Of a stretch of 64,000 nucleotides of DNA, positions 1 through 8,090 are shown one piece after another. Position 1 is the first letter of the stretch, and the number at the start of each line of letters is the position of its first letter. Position numbers and translations under genes: made by a program. The DNA lies in NCBI RefSeq assembly GCF_026544205.1, contig NZ_JALNUI010000011.1, positions 1 through 64,000 of the forward strand, written 5' to 3'. This DNA is from Curtobacterium sp. GC_Cur_3 (GTDB lineage: Bacteria; Actinomycetota; Actinomycetes; Actinomycetales; Microbacteriaceae). The notes under the pieces are model-generated. The model saw only the letters and a program-made list of their open reading frames with translations, made no database searches and was not told the DNA's origin.

Positions 1-1121
1 GGGATGATGGAGACCTTGACGGAGGCGCCGGCGGAGTCGCCGACGAGGTCGAGGGCTTCTTGGAAGGCTTCGAGGGGGAACTGGTGGGTGCAGATCCGGT
101 CCATGGGGAGGGTCTGGGCTTCGAGGAGCTTGATGGCGGCGGGCCAGGTGTGGGGGCCGAGGTGGGCGCCGCGGATGTCGAGTTCCTTGTCGTCGCTGAT
201 GATGGACCAGTCGACGGAGACGGCGTCCTTGAAGACGGAGTACTCCACGAACGTGCCGAGTTTGCGGAGCAGGTTCAGGCCCTGGGGGACGGCGGAGGGG
301 TGGCCGGTGGCTTCGATGTAGACGTCGGCGCCGTACCCGTCGGTGAGGTCCTTGATGATCTGGACGGCGTCTTCGGTGGCGATGTTGATGGTGAGGTCGG
401 CGCCGACGGCCTTCGCGAGGTCGAGTTTGGTGTCGAGGACGTCGAGGGCGATGATCCGCAGGGGGTTCTTCTGGCGGGCTCCGGCGATGGCGGAGAGGCC
501 GATGGGTCCGGCGCCGGCGATGACGACGGTGTCGTTGAATTTGATCTCGGCGCGTTCGACGGCGTGGAAGGCGCAGGAGAGGGGCTCGGCGAACGCGGCG
601 ACCTGTCCGGGGAGGTCGGTGGAGACGGGGTGGGTGAGGGCCTTGGCGGGGACGAGGACGTACTCGGCCATGGCGCCGTCGTAGCCCTTGAAGCCGAACA
701 TGTCGTGCACGGCGCACATCCAGTAGGCGCCTTCGAGGCAGTAGCGGCATTCCCAGCAGGGCACGATCTGCTCGCACGCGATCCGGTCCCCGAGGCTGAG
801 TTTCCGCTTCGTGAGGGTGGTGTCGTCGCCGGCGATGACGGTGCCGACGAACTCGTGTCCGGGGATCCGGTTCGTCTCGGCCCATGCCGGACGGTTCTCG
901 TCCCCCCAGAACTTCGCGGCGCCGTGGTAGCACTTCAGGTCCGAGGCGCAGATCCCGACGGCGTCGGTGCGGAGCAGCAGTTCCCCGGGTCCCGGGGTGG
1001 GGACGGGTCGGGTCTCGAGGCGGTAGTCGCCGGGGCCGTGCACGACGACCGCCCGCATCGTCGCAGGGATCTCCGCCGTGGTGGTGTCCGTCGGGGTGGT
1101 GGTGTCCGTCGTCGTCGACAT
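1..1121 (-). CDS. eltD: Erythritol/L-threitol dehydrogenase, zinc-dependent (3' end cut by window edge)
   Basis: Cytosolic medium-chain, zinc-dependent alcohol dehydrogenase that oxidises a C4 polyol with NAD. The translation carries GICASDLKCYHGAAKFWG and PAWAETNRIPGHEFVG (catalytic zinc region), a four-cysteine structural zinc site C-W-E-C-R-Y-C-L...C, and a C-terminal SIISDDKELD...GAHLGP stretch. From memory these match EltD of Mycobacterium smegmatis closely; no search was run. The ATG at 1121 gives an extended Thr-rich N-terminus; a later Met (MRAVVVHGPG) is an alternative start. About 373 codons are visible and they end with KVSIIP, so probably only a few C-terminal residues are missing. 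Divergent from the SorC-type regulator, which probably controls it. Confidence 0.85.
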   Translation of the reverse strand, partial: MSTTTDTTTPTDTTTAEIPATMRAVVVHGPGDYRLETRPVPTPGPGELLLRTDAVGICASDLKCYHGAAKFWGDENRPAWAETNRIPGHEFVGTVIAGDDTTLTKRKLSLGDRIACEQIVPCWECRYCLEGAYWMCAVHDMFGFKGYDGAMAEYVLVPAKALTHPVSTDLPGQVAAFAEPLSCAFHAVERAEIKFNDTVVIAGAGPIGLSAIAGARQKNPLRIIALDVLDTKLDLAKAVGADLTINIATEDAVQIIKDLTDGYGADVYIEATGHPSAVPQGLNLLRKLGTFVEYSVFKDAVSVDWSIISDDKELDIRGAHLGPHTWPAAIKLLEAQTLPMDRICTHQFPLEAFQEALDLVGDSAGASVKVSII

Positions 1122-1228
1122 GCGCTGTGTCCTCCGTTGGTCAGCAGTGGTTCGACCACGACTGTACACCGCACAGAACAAATGTACAGAACACAATTTC
1201 TGAACGGAGAGGGCGTTACGATCGCAGC
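1122..1228. promoter_or_regulatory. Divergent promoter and candidate SorC operator
   Basis: This gap between the polyol dehydrogenase and its putative regulator holds GTGGT-TCG-ACCAC (about 1146-1158), two TGTACA hexamers, a directly repeated ACAGAACA and an inverted CAGAA/TTCTG pair near 1185-1205. It is AT-richer than its surroundings. Operator assignment is inference from position and symmetry. Confidence 0.5.
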
Positions 1229-2191
1229 ATGTCCGACGAGATGCCCGCACCGGACTCCGCGCGCAGTCGCTTCCCGCTCGACACCGTCTACCAGGCCGCG
1301 CGCATGTACTACCTCGAGGACGCCACCCAGGTCGAGATCGCCGCTCGGCTCGGGGTCTCCCGCCCGACGGTGTCCCGGCTCGTCGCCGAGGCCCGCCGCG
1401 CCGGACTCGTGCGCATCGAGGTCGTCGACCCGTTCCAGGACGAGACCGTCGCACTGGCCGAACGCCTGCAGGTCGTGCTCGGTCTGCACGCGGTGCACCT
1501 CGCCGCGGTGACCCACACCACGACGCTCGGTGCGGACCTCGCCGTGCCGCTCGCCGCCGCACTGGACGACATGGCGCTGGTGCCCGGTGACGCGGTGCTG
1601 ATGTCCTCGGGCAGGACGGTGTACGACGTCGCCCGCGGCGGGATGCCGCAGCTGCCGGGCGTGCAGCTCGTCCCGACCGTCGGCGGTCAGGCGGACCCGA
1701 TGCCGTGGTTCCAGACGAACGAGATCACCAGGACGGCCGCGGAGCACTCGGGCGCGATCCCGGCGTTCCTCTTCGCGCAGGCGCTCCCGTCCGAGGCGAT
1801 GCGTGCCTCCCTCGACGAGGACCCCGCGTTCCAGCACGTCATCGGCCTGTGGGGTCGGGCGAAGGGCGCCGTGCTCGGCATCGGTGCGCCGACCCCGACG
1901 CGGGACGCCCTGGCGCGGGGCATCCCGGTGGAGGACAGGGCCTTCGACCTGGCCGCCGGCGACGTCTGCCTGAACTTCTACGCGCCCGACGGGTCCCCGA
2001 TCGAGTTCCCGGGGAGCGACCGGATGGTGCGGACCTCGCGGGAGGTGCTGGCGGCGGTCCCGCACGCGGTGGGCGTGGCCGTGGGCGAGGCCAAGGTGCC
2101 GAGCATCATCGGTGCCGTCCGCGGGGGGCTCGTCAACGAACTGGTCTCCGACGCGGCGACCGCGCGGGCCCTGCTCGACGCGCTGGCCTGA
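1229..2191 (+). CDS. SorC/DeoR-type sugar-binding transcriptional regulator
   Basis: Predicted 320-residue regulator. Residues about 20-65 form a helix-turn-helix (Y-L-E-D-A-T-Q-V-E-IAARLGVSRPTVSRL). The rest is a SorC-type effector domain with the phosphosugar-isomerase-like fold, ending in GAVRGGLVNELVSDAATA, a typical C-terminus of the family. I chose ATG 1229 because it is the first Met that leaves a normal-length N-terminus ahead of the helix-turn-helix. The gene is divergent from the erythritol/threitol dehydrogenase, so a phosphorylated polyol or its product is a likely effector. Family members can repress or activate; the sequence does not decide which. Confidence 0.88.
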   Translation: MSDEMPAPDSARSRFPLDTVYQAARMYYLEDATQVEIAARLGVSRPTVSRLVAEARRAGLVRIEVVDPFQDETVALAERLQVVLGLHAVHLAAVTHTTTLGADLAVPLAAALDDMALVPGDAVLMSSGRTVYDVARGGMPQLPGVQLVPTVGGQADPMPWFQTNEITRTAAEHSGAIPAFLFAQALPSEAMRASLDEDPAFQHVIGLWGRAKGAVLGIGAPTPTRDALARGIPVEDRAFDLAAGDVCLNFYAPDGSPIEFPGSDRMVRTSREVLAAVPHAVGVAVGEAKVPSIIGAVRGGLVNELVSDAATARALLDALA

Positions 2192-2244
2192 CGCGGCGGC
2201 TCGACGCGGCGGCGCGCTGGCCTGCACTCGGTCGGCGCTCCGGC

Positions 2245-2781
2245 CTACATCTGGTCGGTGTGGGTCCGACGGACGTCCCAGAGGTGGTGCACCGGGTCGT
2301 GGGCGTAGTACACCGCGAGCGTCGCGACCGTGAAGGTGCTGCCGTCCGAGCGGAGCCCGGTGCGCTCGAGCTGGTCATCGCGGACCTCGTCGAAGGCCTT
2401 GGCGGCACGGTGGGCGGCAGCGCCGAGCTCGCGGGCGACGGTGGCCGGGTCCTGTTCGGCGTAGCGGTCCTCGAGCGCGGTGGCGTCCTGGTCCCAGTTC
2501 GGGAAGGTCGGCGCGTCCTCGGTGAGCATGAGCGTGAGCCGCTCGGTCATCTTCGCGTGGACGTCGCGCACGTGGGCGCCGTACTCGAGCGTGGACCAGG
2601 TGTCCTCGTCCGGGCGCTGGCGGGCGTCCTCGCGGAGCAGTGCGCCTGGCCAGCCGGTGGCGTTCGCCTCGATGATGCCGGGCACGTCGCGGATCGTCGT
2701 CGCGCTGCCGTCGTAGCCGCAGTCGTCGCACGGGGTCTCGATGACCCAGGTCCAGTTCTTCGTGTCGGGTTCGATCGCCAT
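2245..2781 (-). CDS. DinB-like / maleylpyruvate isomerase N-domain-type protein
   Basis: Predicted 178-residue cytosolic protein. The W-S-T-L-E-YGAHVRDVHAKM stretch and the late YYAHDPVHHLWDV are typical of the DinB/MDMPI four-helix bundle, whose histidines bind a divalent metal; many actinobacterial members are mycothiol-dependent enzymes. An N-terminal PCDDCGYDG adds a CxxC-like pair. ATG 2781 is the start because the upstream extension runs into the palindromic repeat array. The substrate is unknown. It is convergent with the SorC regulator gene and divergent from the phosphatase gene across the repeats. Confidence 0.7.
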   Translation of the reverse strand: MAIEPDTKNWTWVIETPCDDCGYDGSATTIRDVPGIIEANATGWPGALLREDARQRPDEDTWSTLEYGAHVRDVHAKMTERLTLMLTEDAPTFPNWDQDATALEDRYAEQDPATVARELGAAAHRAAKAFDEVRDDQLERTGLRSDGSTFTVATLAVYYAHDPVHHLWDVRRTHTDQM

Positions 2782-2793
2782 GGCCCGATCGTA

Positions 2794-3054
2794 GGGGGCG
2801 GCCGGTGGGGGCGCGTCCGGGCGGCTCGACTCGTGCGACATCGTCGTTGTCGTTCGACGTCGACCTTGTCGCGCCGCGCTCGGGCCGCACGTGTCCGCGA
2901 CAACGTCGAGGTCGTACGACGTCGACTTTGTCGCGCCGGGCTCGGGCCTGCCGTGCCTGCGACAACATCGAAGTCGTACGACAGCGATGTTGTCGTTCCG
3001 AGTCGGGAGGGGGCGGGAGCGTGGGCGGGGGCGGCCGGTGGGGGCGCGTCCGGG
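2794..3054. repeat. Three 38-bp palindromes at 62-bp period, flanked by 28-bp direct repeats
   Basis: This fills the 316-bp non-coding gap. Imperfect 38-bp palindromes lie at 2835-2872, 2897-2934 and 2959-2996, exactly 62 bp apart. All begin with GCGACA and centre on a TCGWWCGA-type core. The 24-bp spacers are related to each other. A 28-bp sequence beginning GGGGGCGGCCGGTGGGGG occurs identically at 2794-2821 and 3027-3054, bracketing the array. No ribosome binding site or conserved frame is visible, so it is read as a non-coding repeat element. Confidence 0.85.
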
Positions 3055-3097
3055 TGGCCGGGCGGCACCGACACACGCGCCTCCGTAGGGTGGCTGC

Positions 3098-3754
3098 ATG
3101 CGACTGCTGCTGATCCGACACGGCCAGACCCCCGCCAACGTGACCGGCGTCCTCGACGCCGAGGTCCCAGGCCCCGGACTCACCGAGCTCGGGCAGCAGC
3201 AGGCCGAGGCGCTGCCGGCAGCCCTCGCCCAGCGCGGCATCGAGCGGGTCTTCGTGTCGTCGATGCTCCGGACGCAGCTGACCGCGGCGCCGTTGGCGGA
3301 GGCGCTCGGCCTCGAGCCCGGGGTGCTGCCGGGCCTCCGCGAGATCGAGGCCGGCGACCTGCAGGGCAAGCGCGACCAGACCTCCGTGCAGCGCTACCTC
3401 GCCACGTGCTACGCCTGGGCGTCCGGGGAGCGCGAGGCCCGGATGGCCGGCGCCGAGACCGGCGAGGACTTCTTCGACCGCTACGACGACGCGATCGCGC
3501 AGGTCGAGGCGAGCGGCGCGGACGTCGTCGCCGTGTTCAGCCACGGGGCCGCGATCCGGATCTGGGCCGCGACGACGGCGCAGAACGTACCGAACGACCT
3601 CGGCTCGCGGCGGCACCTGGAGAACACCGGCGTCGTCGAGCTCGAGGGCTCCACGGCCGACGGCTGGCGCCTGGTCGACTGGGAGGGGGAACCGCTCGGC
3701 GGCGATGACCTCATCGACCGGACCGCGCAGGACCCGACCGGCGAGCAGTTCTAG
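3098..3754 (+). CDS. Histidine phosphatase family protein (phosphoglycerate mutase-like)
   Basis: Predicted 218-residue enzyme of the histidine phosphatase superfamily. The phospho-accepting RHG triad is at residues 7-9 (LLIRHGQTPAN). The second catalytic part is VVAVFSHGAAIRIW near residue 150, which supplies the second histidine. Members remove phosphate from small metabolites; true glycolytic mutases are longer and have a different flank, so a broad phosphatase role is more likely. ATG 3098 fits the family N-terminus exactly. It stands alone downstream of the palindrome array and ends before a strong terminator. Confidence 0.88.
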   Translation: MRLLLIRHGQTPANVTGVLDAEVPGPGLTELGQQQAEALPAALAQRGIERVFVSSMLRTQLTAAPLAEALGLEPGVLPGLREIEAGDLQGKRDQTSVQRYLATCYAWASGEREARMAGAETGEDFFDRYDDAIAQVEASGADVVAVFSHGAAIRIWAATTAQNVPNDLGSRRHLENTGVVELEGSTADGWRLVDWEGEPLGGDDLIDRTAQDPTGEQF

Positions 3755-3862
3755 CCAGCGGCGAGCGTTCGCGACGCGAGATCCCGTCAACCGACCTCGC
3801 AGGCTCGGTCGGCGCTGGCGCCGCGCGCCGCTGGCGCGTCGCTCCGAGCGGAGCGCGCGCAG

Positions 3863-3892
3863 GAGGCCCGGTACCAGCTGGTACCGGGCCTC
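3863..3892. terminator. Bidirectional terminator, perfect 30-bp palindrome
   Basis: Perfect inverted repeat with arms GAGGCCCGGTACCAG / CTGGTACCGGGCCTC between convergent genes (phosphatase and glpD). On the minus strand it is preceded by the GGACGGGAGGC word found in most terminators here. Confidence 0.8.
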
Positions 3893-3913
3893 CCGTCCGT
3901 CAGGGGGCCGTGA

Positions 3914-5656
3914 TCAGGCGTGCGCCGCCGACGCGGTCAGCGGCACGACCACGCCGTGCGACTCGCGCAGGACGTCGAGCGTGTGCTGGACCTCGTCCGC
4001 GCGCTGCTCGGCGTCCCAGCCGAGGACACCGGCGAGGACGTCGGCCAGCTCGTCGAGCAGGTCGATCGTGACGCCGCCGACGAACGCGAGGTTCGTGCGA
4101 CGCAGCACCACGTCGATCAGGTGCACGGCGTGCTCGTGCTGGGCGAAGTAGGCGACCTCGGCGCGGGTGAGCCCGGCGTCGGACTCGAGCGGCTCGACGG
4201 GGCCGTCGGTGAGGACGTCCACGACCTCCGCGGCACGGGTGCCGTAGCGCTGCAGCAGCCCCTCGACGAGCTCGGCGTCCAGGCCGTCACGGTGCGACTT
4301 GATCCACAGGGCGCGCTGGGCGTCCGTGATCGGAAACTCCTTGCCACCGCCGATCGGCATGCCGGTCGTGTCGACCTTGCGGGCCATGCCGAGCTTCTGC
4401 GTGGCCTCGGTCGACAGGTGCGCGGCGAGGGCGCGGAAGGTGGTCCACTTGCCGCCGACGAGCGACAGCACGGTCGTCTTCCCGAGCCCCGGGATCGTGG
4501 TGTCCACGATGCGGTAGTCGCGGGAGACGAAGCCGGGGGCGGTGTCCTCGTGACGGGGGAGCGGCCGGATGCCGGAGTAGCTGTAGACGATGTGGTCGCG
4601 GGTGACGTCGATCTGCGGGAACACGTGCTTCACGAGCCCGAAGAAGTAGTCGATCTCCTCGTCGGTGGTCACGACCGGCTTCGACGGGTCGGCGTCGATG
4701 TCGGTGGTGCCGATGAGGACCCGGCCCTTGAGCGGGTAGATCAGGACGATGCGTCCGTCGTCGTTCTCGAAGAACAGCTCGCGGCCCTTGGTGGCCTCGA
4801 GGAGCTCGTCGTTGTGCACGACGATGTGCGAGCCCTTGGTGCCGCCCATGAACTTCGTCTCGCCGCCGAACGCCTGGTTCGTGAGGTCGGTCCACGGCCC
4901 GGAGGCGTTGATCACGACGTCCGCCTGGAAGGCGAACTCCTCGCCGGTCTCGCGGTCGCGGAGCAGGACGCCGCCGTCGCGGGTGCCAGCGGCCTCGACG
5001 TAGTTGGTCGCACGGGCGGTCGCGGCGGAGCCGGTCCCGGTGCCGGCGGCCAGGCCGTCCTTGAGGACGTCGAGCGCCAGACGCTCCGGCTCGTGCACCG
5101 ATGCGTCGTAGTAGGTGCCCGTGTACTTCAGGTCCTTGTTGAGCGCGGGCATGTCCGCCAGCGCCGCCTTCTTCGTGCGGAAGACGTGCTTGGGGACCGA
5201 GCCGCCGTCGCGGGAGAAGGAGTCGTAGATCGTCATGCCGATCTTGATGAGCATCGCGCCGCGCTCCTTCGTGGAGCGCTGCTTGTGCGTCAGCATGCGG
5301 AGCGGGGCGTTCATGATGCCGGAGAACGTCGAGAAGATCGGCATCGTCGTCTGCAGCGGCTTGACGTAGTGCGGGGCGATGCGGATCAGGCCGTTGCGCT
5401 CCTGCACGCTCTCGCGGACGAGGCGGAACTCGCCGTTCTCGAGGTAGCGGATGCCGCCGTGGATCATGTGGCTCGACGCCGCAGAGGCGCCGGATGCGTA
5501 GTCGCCGCGCTCGACGAGCGCGACGTCGACGCCCTGCAGGGCGAGGTCGCGGAAGGTGGCGATGCCGTTGATGCCGCCACCCACGATGAGGACCTGTGCG
5601 TTCGGGCGCTCGGTGAGGTCGGTCACCGTGCGTCGGGGCTGCGTCGTCTTCGACAT
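3914..5656 (-). CDS. glpD: Glycerol-3-phosphate dehydrogenase, FAD-dependent
   Basis: Membrane-associated flavoenzyme oxidising glycerol 3-phosphate to dihydroxyacetone phosphate and feeding electrons to the quinone pool. The 580-residue product has the FAD-binding VLIVGGGINGIATFRD (GGGxNG at residues 26-31), ASSHMIHGGIRYLENGEFRL, GTTDIDADP and a C-terminal helical domain, the normal GlpD plan and length. Start ATG 5656 is preferred; an upstream in-frame ATG at 5701 would add 15 residues but has no Shine-Dalgarno. It is divergent from a SorC-type regulator, with two matching palindromes in the shared promoter, so glycerol metabolism is probably controlled by that regulator. Confidence 0.95.
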   Translation of the reverse strand: MSKTTQPRRTVTDLTERPNAQVLIVGGGINGIATFRDLALQGVDVALVERGDYASGASAASSHMIHGGIRYLENGEFRLVRESVQERNGLIRIAPHYVKPLQTTMPIFSTFSGIMNAPLRMLTHKQRSTKERGAMLIKIGMTIYDSFSRDGGSVPKHVFRTKKAALADMPALNKDLKYTGTYYDASVHEPERLALDVLKDGLAAGTGTGSAATARATNYVEAAGTRDGGVLLRDRETGEEFAFQADVVINASGPWTDLTNQAFGGETKFMGGTKGSHIVVHNDELLEATKGRELFFENDDGRIVLIYPLKGRVLIGTTDIDADPSKPVVTTDEEIDYFFGLVKHVFPQIDVTRDHIVYSYSGIRPLPRHEDTAPGFVSRDYRIVDTTIPGLGKTTVLSLVGGKWTTFRALAAHLSTEATQKLGMARKVDTTGMPIGGGKEFPITDAQRALWIKSHRDGLDAELVEGLLQRYGTRAAEVVDVLTDGPVEPLESDAGLTRAEVAYFAQHEHAVHLIDVVLRRTNLAFVGGVTIDLLDELADVLAGVLGWDAEQRADEVQHTLDVLRESHGVVVPLTASAAHA

Positions 5657-5738
5657 GTGCGTACGCGTCGCTTTCTGGGGTCGGTTCTGGTGGGTCTCCA
5701 TCGATCGTGCGCCCGCTGAGAAGTCGTGGCAACTTGCG

Positions 5739-5752
5739 TGCACGAACGTGCA
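5739..5752. promoter_or_regulatory. Candidate operator 1 of the glpD/SorC divergon
   Basis: TGCACGAACGTGCA is a palindrome of form TGCACG-NN-CGTGCA. It lies 83 bp upstream of the chosen glpD start and recurs once more in the same intergenic gap. Confidence 0.65.
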
Positions 5753-5813
5753 GCACGTCTGTGGGCACGTCCCGCGACACGGACTGGAGGCTCGACCGAG
5801 GTTGCAGAGGCCG

Positions 5814-5827
5814 TGCACGTCCGTGCA
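5814..5827. promoter_or_regulatory. Candidate operator 2 of the glpD/SorC divergon
   Basis: TGCACGTCCGTGCA has the same symmetric core as the site at 5739, with centres 75 bp apart. Two phased sites between divergent genes fit binding by the oligomeric regulator encoded next door. Confidence 0.65.
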
Positions 5828-5885
5828 TGGTTGGCTCCATGAACACGAGCGCAGGTCCCGCGAGTTCCCTTGCAGGGTGGACCTG

Positions 5886-6848
5886 GTGAGCGATGCAGCG
5901 CAGCCGATGCGGACGCAGCAGGCGCTGCGCGCCGCACACCTGTACTACCTGCAGGACCTGACGATGGACGCCATCGCCGACGAGCTCGGCACGTCCCGGT
6001 CGTCGGTCTCCCGGCTGCTCAAGCACGCCAGGGACACCGGGCTCGTCGACATCCAGATCCGGTCGCCCCTGGACCAGGCCGCGGCGCTCAGCCGGAACAT
6101 CCGCGCACGGTTCGGGGTGCACGCGCACGTGGTGCCGGTGCCGGACCACACGAGCGACGTCGACCGCCTGGAGCGGGTCGCGCTGTCGGCGGCGCGGATC
6201 CTGACGCAGTACATCGAGTCGAACATGGTGATCGGCCTGTCGTGGGGCTCGACGGTGAGTGCCGTCAGCCGGTTCCTCGTGCCGAAGACCACCCACGGGT
6301 CGACGGTCGTGCAGGTGAACGGCGCCGCGAACACCCGCACGACCGGCATCGTCTACGCGTCCGAGATCCTCCGGCGGTTCGGCGAGGCGTACGGCGCCCT
6401 CGTCCAGCAGTTCCCCGTGCCCGCGTTCTTCGACGACCCCGCGACGAAGGAGGCCCTGTTCCGCGAGCGGTCGATCCGCCGCGTGCTGGACCTGCACGAG
6501 CGGATGGACGTCGTGGTGTTCGGGGTCGGTGCGCCGCAGGCTCCGGTTCCCTCGCACGTGTACTCCGGCGGGTACCTCGACCCCGCCGACCGCGAGGAGC
6601 TCGCCCGCGCCGGCGTCGTCGGCGACGTGTCGACGGTGTTCTACCGCGCGGACGGGTCGTGGCGGGACATCGGGCTGAACGCCCGCGCCGGTGGCCCCGA
6701 CCTGGACATCATCAAGCGGGCGCCGCGGCGGATCTGCGTGGTCGCCGGGCGGGGCAAGGCGGCGTCGCTCCGCGGGGCGCTGGCAGCCGGGCTCGTGACG
6801 GACCTGATCCTCGACGAGAGCATCGGGCAGGCGATCCTGCAGAACTGA
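5886..6848 (+). CDS. SorC/DeoR-type transcriptional regulator next to glpD
   Basis: Predicted 320-residue regulator with the same plan as the one at 1229. The helix-turn-helix is YYLQDLTMDAIADEL..SRSSVSRLLKHAR, followed by a SorC effector domain (MVIGLSWGSTVSAVSRF, VVVFGVGAP, GRGKAASLRGALAAGLVTDL). GTG 5886 is chosen because AGGGTGGA lies just upstream; ATG 5907 is the alternative and would drop seven residues. Divergence from glpD and the twin palindromes point to control of glycerol or polyol use, with glycerol 3-phosphate or a related phosphate ester as plausible effector (inference). Confidence 0.87.
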   Translation: MSDAAQPMRTQQALRAAHLYYLQDLTMDAIADELGTSRSSVSRLLKHARDTGLVDIQIRSPLDQAAALSRNIRARFGVHAHVVPVPDHTSDVDRLERVALSAARILTQYIESNMVIGLSWGSTVSAVSRFLVPKTTHGSTVVQVNGAANTRTTGIVYASEILRRFGEAYGALVQQFPVPAFFDDPATKEALFRERSIRRVLDLHERMDVVVFGVGAPQAPVPSHVYSGGYLDPADREELARAGVVGDVSTVFYRADGSWRDIGLNARAGGPDLDIIKRAPRRICVVAGRGKAASLRGALAAGLVTDLILDESIGQAILQN

Positions 6849-6909
6849 CGCTGGTGGTGCGGGCGGTCCGGGTGCTCGTTTGTCGGTGGCCGTCGATACG
6901 TTCTCGACC

Positions 6910-7935
6910 ATGGTGCTCTCCACGGAAACCCGGCCGTCGACCACGACGCTCGGCACCCCTTCCACGTCGCCGGTGGCCGGTGGTCCGGAGCGCCCGGGCG
7001 CGCGCTGGTTCCGTCGGATCAAGGGCACCGACATCGACCACGCGGTCGCCTTCTTCTCCGAGGGCTACGACCTCCGCTCGCCGGTCGTCCGCCGCACCTC
7101 GCGGCACACGCCGTGGGACTTCTCCGGCGTCGGCGACGAGCGGATGTCCCTGCGGACCGCCCGTGCCGCCGTCGACTTCCGCGGCGAGTGCCGCACCGAC
7201 GACGAGTTCCACGTGGTCTGGCTGCGGTCCGGCTCCACGTCGTTCTCGCACCGTGGCGAGCACGTCGAACTCCAGCCGGGCGTGCCGGTCGTGCTGCCGA
7301 TCGGTGACACGTGGGAGATGCACCACCGCGACATCGCCATGAACATCGTCCAGCTCGACCGCCGGTTCGTGTCGGCCCTCACCGGCGACCCGGACTTCGC
7401 GTTCGAGCCCCTGCAGCGGCCGTCGACCGAAGGCGTCCGCGTGTGGCAGGACGTCGTCCGTCGCAACTCGTCGACCTGGCTCGACCGCGGCACCGATCTC
7501 AGCACCGTCGCACGCCGCGACATCGCCGAGTCCTTCGCCCGCGCGGCGCTGAGTGCCTTCCCCCGGCGCGAGGTCTGGCGGGCGTCGGTGGACGGCACCG
7601 GGCCGGAGCACGAGCGGCTCCGGCGTGCGCTCGAGTTCGTGCACGCCCACGCAGCAGAGGCCATCGGCACGCCGGAGATCGCGTCGGCGGCCGGCCTCAG
7701 CCCGCGGGGGCTGCAGCAGTCCCTGCGTCGGCATCTCGACCAGACGCCGGGGGAACTGCTGCGGCAGGTGCGGCTCGACGGCGCCCACGCGGAACTCCGA
7801 CGTGCCGACCGTGACGAGGTCTCGGTCGCCGAGATCGCGCGGGCGTGGGGCTTCGGGCACCTCGGTCGGTTCTCCGCCGCGTACCGCGTCCGCTTCGGTG
7901 AACTGCCGAGCGAGTCCCTCCGCAGCAGGGGCTGA
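6910..7935 (+). CDS. AraC-family transcriptional regulator
   Basis: Predicted 341-residue regulator. An N-terminal ligand-binding-like domain (FSEGYDLRSPVVRR to about residue 200) precedes a C-terminal AraC/XylS double helix-turn-helix (GTPEIASAAGLSPRGLQQSL, then VSVAEIARAWGFGHLGRFSA). Length and plan fit the AraC-binding-like group. ATG 6910 is used; it has no obvious Shine-Dalgarno and a TTG 30 bp upstream is in frame, so the exact start is uncertain. It lies just upstream of alanine dehydrogenase on the same strand and might control it. That would be unusual, since actinobacterial ald is more often under an Lrp-type regulator. Confidence 0.82.
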   Translation: MVLSTETRPSTTTLGTPSTSPVAGGPERPGARWFRRIKGTDIDHAVAFFSEGYDLRSPVVRRTSRHTPWDFSGVGDERMSLRTARAAVDFRGECRTDDEFHVVWLRSGSTSFSHRGEHVELQPGVPVVLPIGDTWEMHHRDIAMNIVQLDRRFVSALTGDPDFAFEPLQRPSTEGVRVWQDVVRRNSSTWLDRGTDLSTVARRDIAESFARAALSAFPRREVWRASVDGTGPEHERLRRALEFVHAHAAEAIGTPEIASAAGLSPRGLQQSLRRHLDQTPGELLRQVRLDGAHAELRRADRDEVSVAEIARAWGFGHLGRFSAAYRVRFGELPSESLRSRG

Positions 7936-8090
7936 CCGCACCGACGATCTCCCGGCGCTGACCGAATCGTGCTGCACGGATCGGCCCAGGATCATCCAGA
8001 TGTTCGGCTGACACACGCCGGACACACGTGAGTGGCTGGATGGTCGGGTCAGCGCGGACACCCCGCGCACCGCCCACGAAGGAGTCCGCC

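Noticed and set aside
60-1511. Long open frame on the plus strand opposite the polyol dehydrogenase gene
   Set aside because: High-GC antisense shadow: Gly/Val/Asp-rich low-complexity translation without domains, while the other strand encodes a clear EltD-type enzyme. The same applies to other long antisense frames such as 4287-7034 and 11792-14488.
2245-3369. Extension of the DinB-like gene through the palindrome array up to 3369
   Set aside because: The extension crosses the tandem palindromes and is antisense to the phosphatase gene; ATG 2781 gives a normal family N-terminus.
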